From Mayamaea pseudoterrestris (taxonomy: Eukaryota; Bacillariophyta; Bacillariophyceae; Sellaphorales; Sellaphoraceae): a stretch of DNA of 64,000 bases. Made by a program: the position numbers and the translations under genes. The DNA lies in the NCBI GenBank assembly GCA_027923505.1, contig BROI01000004.1, positions 124,001-188,000 on the forward strand, given 5' to 3'. The notes beneath the pieces were generated by a model, which was given only the letters and a program-made list of their open reading frames with translations, ran no database searches and was not told where the DNA came from. Shown piece after piece: positions 1 to 9,910 of the stretch. The stretch's first letter is position 1. Each line of letters starts with the position of its first letter.

Positions 1-1136
1 CGTGGTGAAGGACTTGGTGGTTACTGTTGGAGCAGTATAGTTCGCCCGTGCGACACTGGAAAGGCAGTCGCAAGAATTGACAGGAGGGAGCAACGAGCGC
101 TGATATCGGCAAGGGCGAGCGATTAATCACGACGCGGCCGCTCACATCCTTTGGACTGCTCGTCTTTGAGCTGGATACATACAGAGAAAGTTGCATGTTG
201 CGCTGCAGCAGCCAAAGTGCGACTCATTGTCGGCGTTCGGCACGGCCCGGGCGCAAAATTATCTGCCATAACTGAGTGCCATACACTGTACGCCTTTTAT
301 GTAGAGTTTGTCAAGCAAAATTAAAACAAATAGACCGTTTACTTATAGCTGCAACGTTTCAACACGCCTAGAGTTACTTGTGGACTTGGGGCAGGGGAGG
401 GAGCTTCTTTTGCGCTTCGGCCAATTCCTGTCACAAAGAGTCACAATTGCGTCAGACATGCACATTGGTACGCCATCAATGTAGATGCTTATTGCACATT
501 CCCGCACTTAGACTATCATGTACGTACAGCTGCCGTCTTTTCGCGACTCTTGTAAAACGTGGAAGGTCGAGCAGCCTTACATTTGCCAAGCTGCGCTTCG
601 AGCTGAGCCGGAACGGGAAGAGGATCTGTTTCGTAGAGCGGCATTTTTCGTTGAACTGTAAATTGGCAGCAAACGAACTGTAAACTTGATCAAAGGGAGA
701 CCAAAGGGATGAGACCAATTCGATGAACGGCTGATGATGTGGGCCTGCGAAACAGAAATGTCGCACAGAGATCGAACGAATTTAGCTACAAAGCTACTGC
801 CTCGCAAAACTGTCTATCTACGGTAGTTGCCACTTAATAAGCGTACCGGTACTATTACAACGAACTTATAGCAATTACGATCTCTACCAATCGATTGCTA
901 GAGTAAGCGCGAAATGGCTTTGACGAGATTTTGTCTGCATACGGGTAGACTGGTGCAAAAATTCACATAACAGACAAAATCTCGTCAAAGCCATTAGCAG
1001 TGTGGTTATTTATCTGACTACCTACTCGCTAATAAACTTTTTAGCGGTAGAAGAGTTCTAACATGATGTAAATAGTTGCAAGACTAAGGCTGCGTGCTTG
1101 TGCACGCGCAGGGAAAGTGTCAATGTGTTTGTTGCC
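1..1136. other. Left-edge region without a supportable gene
   Basis: No reading frame here has recognisable protein character; the frames of 76-101 codons on both strands overlap each other and look random. Frame 1 is open from the window edge to a stop at 124-126 and could be the last 41 codons of a gene lying to the left, but the peptide is not recognisable. The stretch next to the iron permease gene contains a strong inverted repeat (separate entry). Confidence 0.6.
913..995. repeat. Perfect 25-bp inverted repeat with 33-nt loop
   Basis: Positions 913-937 are the exact reverse complement of 971-995, separated by 33 bases. The outermost pair is A/T and the bases just outside (912 and 996) no longer pair, so the symmetry ends sharply. 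RNA from either strand would form a 25-bp perfect stem. It lies about 140 bp beyond the stop codon of the iron permease gene, so it could be in that gene's 3' UTR, or be a separate hairpin RNA or a tiny foldback element. No clear target-site duplication is visible. Confidence 0.9.
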
Positions 1137-2348
1137 TCATGGGTTGGCGACATCTTCCTGATGCCTATTTCTGCTGGTATTGTCTTCACTTTCGCCAGCT
1201 ATCGCGTCATTCGTGACAGACACATCGACAACGTCGTCTTCGCTGTCGTCTTTTGCTGCGTCTGGTTCCGTCCTTGTCGCCAAAGCGGTGCAGCGCTTGT
1301 ATTTCAAGTAATGCAGGAGTGCAAGCATTGCTAGCCAGGACCAAAAGACGACAATTTGTAACACAGTCCGCGAGCTGCTGTAACCAAATGGCTCCAAGAA
1401 GGTCATGGGTATCTTGTGGTCATCCCAAAACGATGGCATTGGAATGGCCCATACTTGCTTGGTCGGTGTCGTTTCCTCCTCCACGTTGTGCACTCCGTCA
1501 GTCAACAGGCCAGCTGATAGAAAGCTCACGAGCACAATCACAAACAGCGAAAAGCCTAATTTCTTGTTCTGCTGTAGCTTTTGGTTTGTATAGTAAATAC
1601 CATAGCCGAGCCCTCCGCCGATGATGATTCCAATGAATGCGCTCAGCGGGATCGCAGCCAAGTCATCTCCAGTCAGAAACGATGGAATGAGAAAGACACC
1701 GCATTCAGCCACTTCGCGCCATATATTCCAGGCAATGTTGAATCGAATTGATTTCAAAGTAAGCGCGTCGGCCGTGTCCTCGGCAGTGGTATTGGAGGCT
1801 GTTACAACTTCCGTTACATGAGGCGCAGCCTCATCGTCGACCGGAATGGCAGCCTCACAATCGGCGTCGGCATCGACATCAGCTTGCATGAGCGTTAAGG
1901 TTTGATCCGTGGACAAAGGCTGTTCATCTTCAAGGGGTGTCTTCACCTCCTTGATACTTGCACCTCTCATCTTTTCCTTGTTTCCAGCTTTTTTCGAGCC
2001 GTAAAAGCCGAGCCACTTTGGTAGCTTCAAACTCAGCTGCAGCATGCATACCGAGGCTACAATCTTGCTCACTCCCTCAATAAGCTCAGACGTGGTTGTA
2101 TCAAAGTCCTTGGACAAAAGCGCCAAAGGAACTGCCACTGCGAAAATCACAATAATGGCAAGCAACGTCGCGAGTAGCGACGACACGGTAATCGCTCGGA
2201 GCGCCTTTTCGCGAGTCAAGCCTTGCTCCAAACTGTCGCCGTACATGACAACGGTGCGATACTCGGCGATGATGATGCTGCCCTCCAAGATTTCTCGAGC
2301 AAACACCGTCAGAATGGATGCGTTGATGAGCTGAGAGGACGATGACAT
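1137..2348 (-). CDS. FTR1-family high-affinity iron permease
   Basis: A 403-residue multi-pass membrane protein. The first helix carries REILE (AREILEGSIIIAEY) and a later helix carries REVAE (WREVAECGVFLIP), matching the paired RExxE iron-binding motifs of FTR1/EfeU permeases. After these comes a glycine-rich helix (GIIIGGGLGYGIYY) typical of the family, then further helices. FTR1 proteins move ferric iron across the plasma membrane, in fungi together with a multicopper oxidase; no oxidase gene lies nearby. A long acidic loop of about 90 residues separates the two halves, and the C-terminal tail is acidic and probably cytosolic. I start at the Met of MSSSSQ, because the 21 upstream residues of the longer frame are polar and precede the first helix without any signal character. 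The second RExxE is REVAE rather than REGLE. Confidence 0.88.
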   Translation of the reverse strand: MSSSSQLINASILTVFAREILEGSIIIAEYRTVVMYGDSLEQGLTREKALRAITVSSLLATLLAIIVIFAVAVPLALLSKDFDTTTSELIEGVSKIVASVCMLQLSLKLPKWLGFYGSKKAGNKEKMRGASIKEVKTPLEDEQPLSTDQTLTLMQADVDADADCEAAIPVDDEAAPHVTEVVTASNTTAEDTADALTLKSIRFNIAWNIWREVAECGVFLIPSFLTGDDLAAIPLSAFIGIIIGGGLGYGIYYTNQKLQQNKKLGFSLFVIVLVSFLSAGLLTDGVHNVEEETTPTKQVWAIPMPSFWDDHKIPMTFLEPFGYSSSRTVLQIVVFWSWLAMLALLHYLKYKRCTALATRTEPDAAKDDSEDDVVDVSVTNDAIAGESEDNTSRNRHQEDVANP

Positions 2349-3294
2349 GATGATGGTCTTGTAATGAGGTGCCTGTACTAGCAGCAGTCCTTCCAAGTCA
2401 AGTCGATACACCCCAAGACTATCTTAACCAACGCACAGTCACCCTTTTAAAGAGACTTGCTTGAGCTCCGTTCTTGCACTATGATCGCCACCGTGCCTTT
2501 TCGCTTGCTTGATATGAAGGCTCGTGCCGCCATGCTGCGTCAAGGGTTGCCGAGGCACCCCATAATAGTGCACAAGTCGAAAAACCGACTCCGCGAGGGC
2601 TTATATTTCAGTGAGTCATTGTGATACGTGAGTACAATGTCTTTTCATGAAGTGGGACTCACAAGGTTCGCTTGGAACGTCAAGTTCAAGGCATTGACTT
2701 TTGTCCCGCATTGCTGCTTCTGCTTCTATCCGGCAAGTTACCGTAATCTAAGCTCTATCACAGTATGTAACAAAGATATGTTGGTGATACCTAATACTAC
2801 TGGAGTTCACACTTTGCGAAAGCCAGCCCTGTGCTGGCAAGGAAAAGCATGCTTTGCTTGCGTCGCGTGCTTTGCAACGCCCATCCATTGACTTTCGGTA
2901 TGAAATGTAAGAGTCAAACAAACACAGTATAGAAAGATCTAATGTATAGTATGAACATTAGGAAGATGAAAGCCGAAAATTGTCTTAGCCTCGATGAACG
3001 CGGTCCTTAACGTTTTGCGAGCGAGGCGAGGTCCGTTTCGAGCGTTGGCGACGAACGCCAAACGAACGTGCTGCGAGTCGTGCGAGCTTTATGCATGTTT
3101 CTCCAAACGACCAGCACGAGCGATTCAATGCTCGTGATGAGCATGGACACACAACAAACGCATTGCGTGATGTCTTGATTGCTGAAAGTGTCAAGTAAAC
3201 GTTTAGAGGCAGAGTCCCCGCACAAAACGACATTTTAGCAACGCCTCGACGACACTCGTTCCGTGCTCCGATCATCAAACACCCACCACAAACA
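2349..3294. other. Intergenic region, divergent promoters
   Basis: Lies between the start of the iron permease (minus) and the start of the PH-domain gene (plus), so it should hold both promoters. Frames at 2628-2891 (plus) and 2985-3443 (minus) are cysteine- and arginine-rich without any family resemblance, and I leave them out. I see no RNA gene or repeat of note. Confidence 0.55.
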
Positions 3295-4253
3295 ATGATG
3301 TCAGAGCATTTGACCTTGCAGAATGAAGAGCACAAGGAAGACGATTTGTCTTCAGAGACAGCAAGGTTTGCATCATTTTCTCCCGAAACGTCGGCTGCTG
3401 CTGGTCCAACGTTGATAGGATCGCCAGCATGTCCTTGCTGCAACCAACGGTTCGACCGTCAACATCAGCAGACAATGAACGAGCCTACCATTTGCATGGC
3501 AACATCTCATCCAGCTAGCAGTGGAATCAATGCTCCAAAGTCTTTTAACGAAATGCACCAAGAAGAACAAGACGCATTGCCTGGTGTGCTTGATCAGGGT
3601 CTACAATACACGCCAGTTCGCATTTTGGCGGAAGGGTGGTTGCACAAGAAGGGAACTGGCAATGATTGGTTAAGCTCTCGCGGGTGGAAGACTCGATGGG
3701 CGCGATTGTGTTTGGCTCGCGTGGATGGCTTTGAGACGGAAGTTCCATTGCTTTTGATTTATTGGTTTCCCATTTCGGAAGACCCGTCGACAATTATCGT
3801 GCTGGATCACACGGTGGTTATCAAGCTTGATAAGGAGGATCAAAGTCAGTGGAACTCGTTTCGTTTCGAGGTTCGCCACGTGTCAAAGGAGGGTCGAAAG
3901 ACAATGGTGACTCGAACATTTGCGGCTCCTCGAAAAGGTCGAGACGCTTGGGTCTACGCAATCAGCAATGCGCTACTCTATTACGAAAAGAAGAAGGATC
4001 AAGTTCGAAAGCAAGCGATAAGGGCAACGTCACCATTTCAGGTCGAACGGAGCAGGAGCTTGAGCCCAATCATGAACGACTTGTGGTTGGGTGATCGCAT
4101 GGTAAGTCCACCAAGTAGCCCTGTTTCATCACTTGCAAAGGGCACGCCGAATCGCAATCCTCGGCTACCTCGTGCGTATACCAACTGCTATCTCGCCTGC
4201 AACAGCGAACCAGCCTGGCAACACCAGGTTGTAAAAGCCTCTTTGTATACTAG
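3295..4253 (+). CDS. PH-domain protein
   Basis: Residues about 110-230 form a pleckstrin-homology-like domain: it opens with AEGWLHKKGTGNDWLSSRGW, has KTRWARLCL as the next strand, and ends in a helix containing the invariant Trp (RDAWVYAISNALLYYEKK). PH domains bind phosphoinositides or protein partners at membranes. The N-terminal 100 residues look disordered and include a CPCC cluster. The frame stays open to 4626, but the part past 4305 is antisense to the neighbouring phosphatase gene. A consensus donor (GTAAGT, 4102) joined to an acceptor ending at 4205 gives a 104-nt phase-0 intron and a stop at 4251-4253, just short of that gene; I prefer this model (284 residues). A donor at 4172 with an acceptor ending at 4228 reaches the same stop, so the 3' structure is uncertain. 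Confidence 0.68.
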
Positions 4254-4304
4254 CGTAAATCATCAAATAATATGCAACATATTTCTACGGATTTTAACGA
4301 GCTA

Positions 4305-5000
4305 CTATCGTTCACTATTAGTCGAATTATCTGGCGGCAGCAGCAGCGAGTTCGTTTCCGGACCTTTCCAAAACTTGTGTGAAATGCGTCTTCTGTCCAA
4401 AATGCGACCTCCAAACCAATCACTATATAGCATGGAATTTTCAACTGGCCGAAGGAGCTTGGCCGTCCAATTATCCTTGATATTTTCTGGCCCTTGGCAA
4501 AGGGGCAAGCAGTGCACCGTCAATAGTCCATACAAGTTACCAAACACGACATCAGTCAGTAATCGATCGCCAACGATGCAAATCGTCGCAGGATCCTCCA
4601 ACTCAAAGTGTTGTAGCATTTCCTGAAGTCCGCCAGGTTTCTTTTCATCATGTCGAATAACCCTAATTCCCAAGGCAGCTTCAATTTCAATCGCATCCTT
4701 GTAGTCGACATCGTCGCGCGTCCCAGCCGAGTTGCTCAGTATGGCGACATTAGCAACGCCAAACGCTTCAATCGCCCGCTTGAGGCCCGGAACGACCGCT
4801 GGATGTAACACGTTTTCGTACGGCGCTGTCAGTGTATTGTCCTTGTCAAAGACGACTGCTTGAATTCCGGAGTCTTGCTTCATGGCGATAAAATTGAGCT
4901 GGCTAATGGTATGGACGGATATTTGAGGAACGATCAAACCTGGCCGCCGCACAATGGAGGCGAGCGTGACAATGGCTTTAGTGTTGATGGACTGAACCAT
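4305..5000 (-). CDS. GEP4: Mitochondrial phosphatidylglycerophosphatase, GEP4 type
   Basis: A 231-residue HAD-superfamily phosphatase. The nucleophile motif is FDKDNTLT, motif II is AILSNSAG, the conserved Lys is in RHDEKKPGG, and the C-terminal acidic motif is VGDRLLTDV. This set, with the DKDNT signature and length, is that of yeast GEP4 and bacterial YqeG. GEP4 dephosphorylates phosphatidylglycerophosphate to phosphatidylglycerol in cardiolipin synthesis. The basic, hydrophobic N-terminus (about 30 residues) fits mitochondrial targeting, though plastid targeting is possible because plastids also need phosphatidylglycerol. No intron is needed. It is convergent with the PH-domain gene, only about 50 bp away in the spliced model. 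Confidence 0.87.
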   Translation of the reverse strand: MVQSINTKAIVTLASIVRRPGLIVPQISVHTISQLNFIAMKQDSGIQAVVFDKDNTLTAPYENVLHPAVVPGLKRAIEAFGVANVAILSNSAGTRDDVDYKDAIEIEAALGIRVIRHDEKKPGGLQEMLQHFELEDPATICIVGDRLLTDVVFGNLYGLLTVHCLPLCQGPENIKDNWTAKLLRPVENSMLYSDWFGGRILDRRRISHKFWKGPETNSLLLPPDNSTNSER

Positions 5001-5383
5001 TATTGTAAAGAAGCCAACACGATGCAGGTAGCGACAAGGCAGAAATCACTTGATGTTATAGATTGCTGCTACTCTATTTGGTAGACGGAGCAAATTAAGA
5101 CTAGAAGAATTGCAATTTTGCAAGTTGCTTTTGCTTTTGCCATGGTCCACTCGTCGCTCTCGCTCGCCAATTCTTCTCCAAAAGTCGTATCGGCAATGAC
5201 GAATACCGCTCCGACTTGAGACACGAATGATCTTGACACCAGGTTCAATTTCCAATTGCCTGACCTTCCGACTCGGATGAGGCCGTCCATCACAAGTTGC
5301 TTCGCTTGTTTCCAAACTCAGCATTCGAAATAGACAGCTTCTTATCGTAAGCGACAATGATGTATATCAAATAGCTGCCAAAG
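5001..5383. other. Intergenic region, divergent promoters
   Basis: 383 bp between the starts of the GEP4-type gene (minus) and the lipase-like gene (plus). The minus frames here (5046-5357 and 5069-5293) have no family resemblance. I see no RNA gene or repeat. Confidence 0.6.
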
Positions 5384-7679
5384 ATGCCGCATCAGTACGC
5401 GTTCGACGCCGCCAAGCGCTTGACGCAATGCCTCGAGGTGCTTGACGACGCCCACAAGGCATCGCCTCATCTCATGAGCTTGAAGGATGCACTGTTGGAG
5501 GTGGAGACGCAGCTGCAATCTTACTTTCAAAGGTATATTGACAAGGAACGACATGAAGAAGACTCTGCGATACATGCACTATTTGACGTATATCCACCAA
5601 ATACACTCGAGTCATCCATGCGTCTGCTGAAACGCATTCGCAAGCACAAGCGCAAAATGCAGACACAACAATGTAGCGCAACTCAATCAGCAGTGCCATC
5701 CATATTCTACGAGTACCCGCAACGAACGACTGCCGATACACTACTGTTTCGACTCATTAACGTGTTGCGACTCTGCCTAGTGCGATTGGAGAACGAAACG
5801 CCACGTCGAAACAACAATTCACAGTCTTCAATGTCATTGATTGGTCCATCCTCGCGCAGTGTTGCAGTATCATTCTTGGGCGTGTTGACATGTTGGCGAT
5901 TTGCACAGACTCGAACAACCTTACTGCGACCACCATTGGGAACAACGACGTCAACGTACACTTCACTGGACTGGATAATCCTTGCCACCAAGGTTGGCGT
6001 CACTGGAATCATACTAGTTGCCGTTCGCAAGGCGGGTGAAAGTGTGTGGAGAGCGTCCAAGATTGCCAATTCGACGGGCGCCGTCGAGGACTGGAGTCGG
6101 CAGTGGCGCGCCATTCAGCCCCCCAAAGTAATTGCGCCTGGAACGAAGCAAACGCGCGATTTGAATGACAAGGAGCAGGCGAGACTTTTAGTGGAGTTTG
6201 CTTTAAAGGAACCAAGAAAGGTATGTGGCAATAGAACACTCGCAACCTGTGATTTCATGGCCATCACGTGCTCACGAGTGTCTTTTATAACAGTTGACAA
6301 TCTGGAGGACATCTGGCGAACTGCGATTCTTCATGCTGAAACGCGCCATGGACATTTTCTACGCATCCGTCGAGACTGCCATGGAGGTTACAAACGCTCG
6401 CTCCGCATCGGATTGGCAGCTGTTGGGTGCGACGGCAGCTGCGGCGTCGTTCTATTCCACGCCTGGTACAGGAGCGGGTAAACGTGTGGCCGCAATTACT
6501 TCGTCGTCACGAGCAGCTGGAGATTTGATCCGGAATGCGTGGGGTATGGTGTCGCTTCCGGCGGTCAAAAATTTGTCCCTTCAGGCATCTCGGTTTTTGA
6601 AAGGAGCATCGGTGGCCGATCGAATTGAAATATGCGGCGTCTCATGTTTCGTCCTATCCAAGGACCCGGCTCCTGAATTAGCCACCAGCATTGATCGCCA
6701 TAAGCGCCTGACAGGCATGGCGTCGGCGCCATCTTTGGATACGATTGACGAAGACGAGGAGCATACGCCTACAGCAACCTGCAGTTCCAAGCCTTTTGCG
6801 CGGACGACATCGCTATCTCGCCATCGTCAAAGGGACGTTATATTTCATCTCACTGGCGGGGGATTTTTCGCGCATATTATAGCTACTGACTTGCCATATC
6901 TACTGGATTGGAGTGCAGCGACTGGTGCTGTTGTCATCTGCCCCGAATACGCATTGCTGCCAGACCATTGCTTTCCAGATGCGCTTCATCAAATTACAAA
7001 CGTTTATAGCACGTTGGTGAATGGCGATGCTACACCGCAACTTGGATTCGAAGTCAATCGCATAGTTCTGACTGGAGAGTCTGCGGGCGGGAATTTGGCA
7101 TCGGCTCTGTGTATCCAACTGTCGCGCCAAGTGACCGAAGGCTCTCCAGAGCAAGCGGATAGTCATACTGCTACTATAGCAAGCAACTCAGATATTGAAG
7201 GACTAGAATGGGTCCGAATGCCTGACGCGCTCATGCTTTCCTGCCCTGTGCTAAACTTGTCATCCGATCTGAGTCCGTCGCGCATGGCCAGCACAACAGA
7301 CCCAGTCATGCCAGGAAGTGTCATTTCCGCCATTTCCGACGCTTACATTCCACAACGTCTCAACGTAAATCGAAAGGATCCGTTGGTGTCACCAATCTTT
7401 GCCAGCGACGAAAACCTCAAGCACTTTCCACCGACGTTGCTCTTTGCCAGCTCCAACGACCCCGTCTTGGACGATTCGGTCATTTTCAATCGCCGCTTAC
7501 GAAGCTTGGGCGTGGATGCGGACCTGCAAGTGGCCGACAACCTTCCGCACGCTTACTTGGGTCTTGGCATTGCCGCCTTTCCGGAAGCGGTCCAGGTGCA
7601 ACAGCATTGCCAAAGCTGGTTGACGTATCAACTTACCAGGCGGCACTTGCTGGAGGAAGATAGCTCCAATTCATGGTAA
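5384..7679 (+). CDS. Hormone-sensitive-lipase-like alpha/beta hydrolase
   Basis: Two exons (5384-6220 and 6294-7679) joined by a 73-nt phase-0 GT-AG intron give 740 residues. The C-terminal half is an alpha/beta hydrolase of the HSL group: oxyanion motif HLTGGGFF near residue 463, nucleophile GESAGG near 540, the acid in SSNDPVLDD near 668 and the catalytic His in LPHAYLGL near 698. These lipases hydrolyse acylglycerols or other esters in the cytosol. The N-terminal half, about 450 residues, has one hydrophobic stretch (YTSLDWIILATKVGVTGIILVAV, given in parts: about residues 195-215) and resembles the extended N-terminal region of animal HSL only in size and order. An insertion rich in acidic and Ser/Thr residues precedes the catalytic domain. 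Substrate is inferred from family. Confidence 0.85.
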
Positions 7680-7791
7680 AATTAGCTATTGTATATTACT
7701 AACTGCAATGTTCATAAGAATGACGTATAAGTTTAATTTGATCAAACTGTGACCAAGCTATTATCAAGGAATGATGCATAAGGTACGCACG

Positions 7792-8379
7792 CTACCGTCG
7801 TCGCTTGACGACCCATTCGCGTGGAACGTCTTGCAGCTGCGGATTCAAACTCCGATAGGCCGGATCCCAGGGCGCTGGCTGCTCGTAAAAGCCAGTCTCT
7901 GGATTCTTCCACGCCTTGACAAGGTCTGGTCCACCCAACGTTGTGTCTTGCCTTTTAATGACAGGATCACCACTCAAGTAGGACAGCGTGTAGGCAGTCA
8001 CAACGGCGGCGCACCATCCATATACAAATGTTCGAGGTCGCATAATATTGCTGACGAATATTTGGAGTGGTGTCGTGGCGACTCCAGCTGGACCTGGACG
8101 GAAACCTGTCCCCTTGGGATGGTTGTAATATGGACCCGACTTGTGCAGTCCCCTTCCCATGGCCCCAGATTCTCGCAAGTGATAGTCATAGACTCGTCGT
8201 CTCTTTTCGTTCGTCAAAATGTTTGCTGCCACTGAAATTTCCTTGAAGCGTTCCGGACAGGCCGTGACGCCTCCCACGTCTGGATGCAGCTCCATGGATA
8301 GCTTGCGAAAGGTTGCCTTGATGGTTTCCTGCGAGTCGTCACGACGGACGCCCAGTGTGTCGTAATGGTTCTTTTTCAT
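7792..8379 (-). CDS. J-domain protein with one membrane segment
   Basis: A 195-residue protein. Residues 1-70 are a J-domain: NHYDTLGVRRDD, the HPD motif in MELHPDVGG, and the final helix EKRRRVYDYHL. J-domains stimulate the ATPase of Hsp70 partners. A Gly/Pro-rich linker follows, then one membrane helix (FVYGWCAAVVTAYTLSYL, about 125-143) and a basic tail. The layout resembles small membrane-tethered organellar J-proteins, but the compartment is not clear from sequence. I start at MKKNHYD rather than ten residues upstream because the J-domain begins at once there. It is convergent with the lipase-like gene and divergent from lipB. Confidence 0.85.
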   Translation of the reverse strand: MKKNHYDTLGVRRDDSQETIKATFRKLSMELHPDVGGVTACPERFKEISVAANILTNEKRRRVYDYHLRESGAMGRGLHKSGPYYNHPKGTGFRPGPAGVATTPLQIFVSNIMRPRTFVYGWCAAVVTAYTLSYLSGDPVIKRQDTTLGGPDLVKAWKNPETGFYEQPAPWDPAYRSLNPQLQDVPREWVVKRRR

Positions 8380-8663
8380 TGTGATGAAAGGCTTATTTGT
8401 GTAATTCACTTGCTTGTTCGTCTGTCAGTTCTCTCACTTTTATAAATTTCGTTTGGGTGAGCGCATATTCTCCATGGTCGAATCAGCGCGCGATTGGCAA
8501 TCGCTCGTGTGCTTTGTCGGAGCGGTTCTCAAAAAAGTTTTCATTTCTGCGAAACTTTGTCGCACTTTTCCTCCGGATTCTATCTGCAAAACCATCCAAA
8601 CAACACCGAATCTGGAGAGTTGCCGACCATTGGAGGCGACGGAAGTTAGCGTTGTAAGCTCTT

Positions 8664-9704
8664 ATGCGTCTCGTGTTGAAAAATGTACGAGTATTTCTTC
8701 CAAATCCTTCAAAAACGACATACATTCTACGACGACATGTATCGTCCGGTAACACAATCATCGGCCAGCAAGACGAGTTGCATACACCGAAAACAATCGT
8801 TCGAAGTTCCTTATGCTCGACGGGACGTACCATTGACTTTTGCAGAGGCTGGGCCTGGCAGCAGCTTTTGTTGAGTCGACGACTTGCGCATCGAAGACGT
8901 CTGCCGCAAGTAGTCAATGATGGCGAAGGCAATGACATTGCTGCTACTGCTGACGACAATACGATACTAGTATTGGAACACTCTCCCGTCTATACGTTAG
9001 GCAGGGGAGCGAATGAAAAGCATTTGACGTTTCTAAACGGCGAAAACTCGCATGCACAAAGCATGCTTGAAAAACTAGCACGCACCAATCGCAACACAGA
9101 TTCGGCTCGATTATCGGTCGATCGAAAACTCTTACATGACGACGCACTATGGCAAGGCGATTGTCACGAGATTGTCAATTACGTGTCGAAGATTGCATCG
9201 CCCGTGGTGGCACCTAACGGGGTTCCCATTTACCGCGTCGAGCGCGGAGGGGAAGTCACCTTTCACGGGCCTGGACAGTTGGTGGTTTACCCCATGCTTG
9301 ACTTGCAGCAAGCACCCTTTCGACAAGACTTGAAGTGGTATCTGTGCATGCTGGAGGAGGTTGTCATTAATGTGTTGGAGGAATACGATATAGTTGGCGT
9401 TCGCGATTGTATCAATACTGGTGTGTGGGTGGATCAACGTAAAATTTGCGCCGTTGGCGTGAGTGCATCGCGATGGATCACTACCCATGGTTTCGCGTTG
9501 AATGTATCGGCGGATTTGGACTACTTTGATGCGTCATTCATTACGCCCTGCGGTATCGAAGGACGCGGAGTCACTAGTCTTGCCGAAATTCTGCAGCGAC
9601 GCGGCGCCGAGGTACCGACCTTGAGTGAGGTTTCAAACGTTGTTCTCGACAAGATTCAACAAGCCTTTCGCATAGACCTGGAGCACGGTGACAATATTAT
9701 ATGA
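8664..9704 (+). CDS. lipB: Lipoyl(octanoyl) transferase LipB
   Basis: A 346-residue enzyme that moves octanoyl from acyl carrier protein to lipoyl domains (first step of lipoate synthesis in mitochondria or plastids). Family motifs in order: GRTIDFCRGWAWQQLL near residue 54, LEHSPVYTLGRGANEKHL near 105, RGGEVTFHGPGQLVVYP near 195, the catalytic Lys in DQRKICAVGV near 258 and the catalytic Cys in FITPCGIEGRGVTSL near 300. The N-terminus (MRLVLKNVRVFLPNPSK) is basic and lacks acids, consistent with a mitochondrial presequence. About 60 residues are inserted between the GRGAN and RGGEVT motifs, where bacterial enzymes have a short loop. No intron is needed. Confidence 0.92.
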   Translation: MRLVLKNVRVFLPNPSKTTYILRRHVSSGNTIIGQQDELHTPKTIVRSSLCSTGRTIDFCRGWAWQQLLLSRRLAHRRRLPQVVNDGEGNDIAATADDNTILVLEHSPVYTLGRGANEKHLTFLNGENSHAQSMLEKLARTNRNTDSARLSVDRKLLHDDALWQGDCHEIVNYVSKIASPVVAPNGVPIYRVERGGEVTFHGPGQLVVYPMLDLQQAPFRQDLKWYLCMLEEVVINVLEEYDIVGVRDCINTGVWVDQRKICAVGVSASRWITTHGFALNVSADLDYFDASFITPCGIEGRGVTSLAEILQRRGAEVPTLSEVSNVVLDKIQQAFRIDLEHGDNII

Positions 9705-9910
9705 ATTGGATTTTCAGAGCAGCATGGAGTGCTCCGTTTACGACGTGATGCTTGTGGACGACACTGACAGCGCGGATGCAGAGACATCAGTTGCTGAACT
9801 TTCGCCTTGCACTGTTTTAAACGACGTAAAATTTCGTAACTTAGCAGTGGAATGAATTTTGTTTAGTACTTTACTATAAAGTGTAAAGTTATGTGTAATG
9901 GGGCAAGGCA

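Noticed and set aside
1-126. Open frame from the left edge
   Set aside because: 41 codons without recognisable character; it could be the end of a gene outside the window but nothing supports that.
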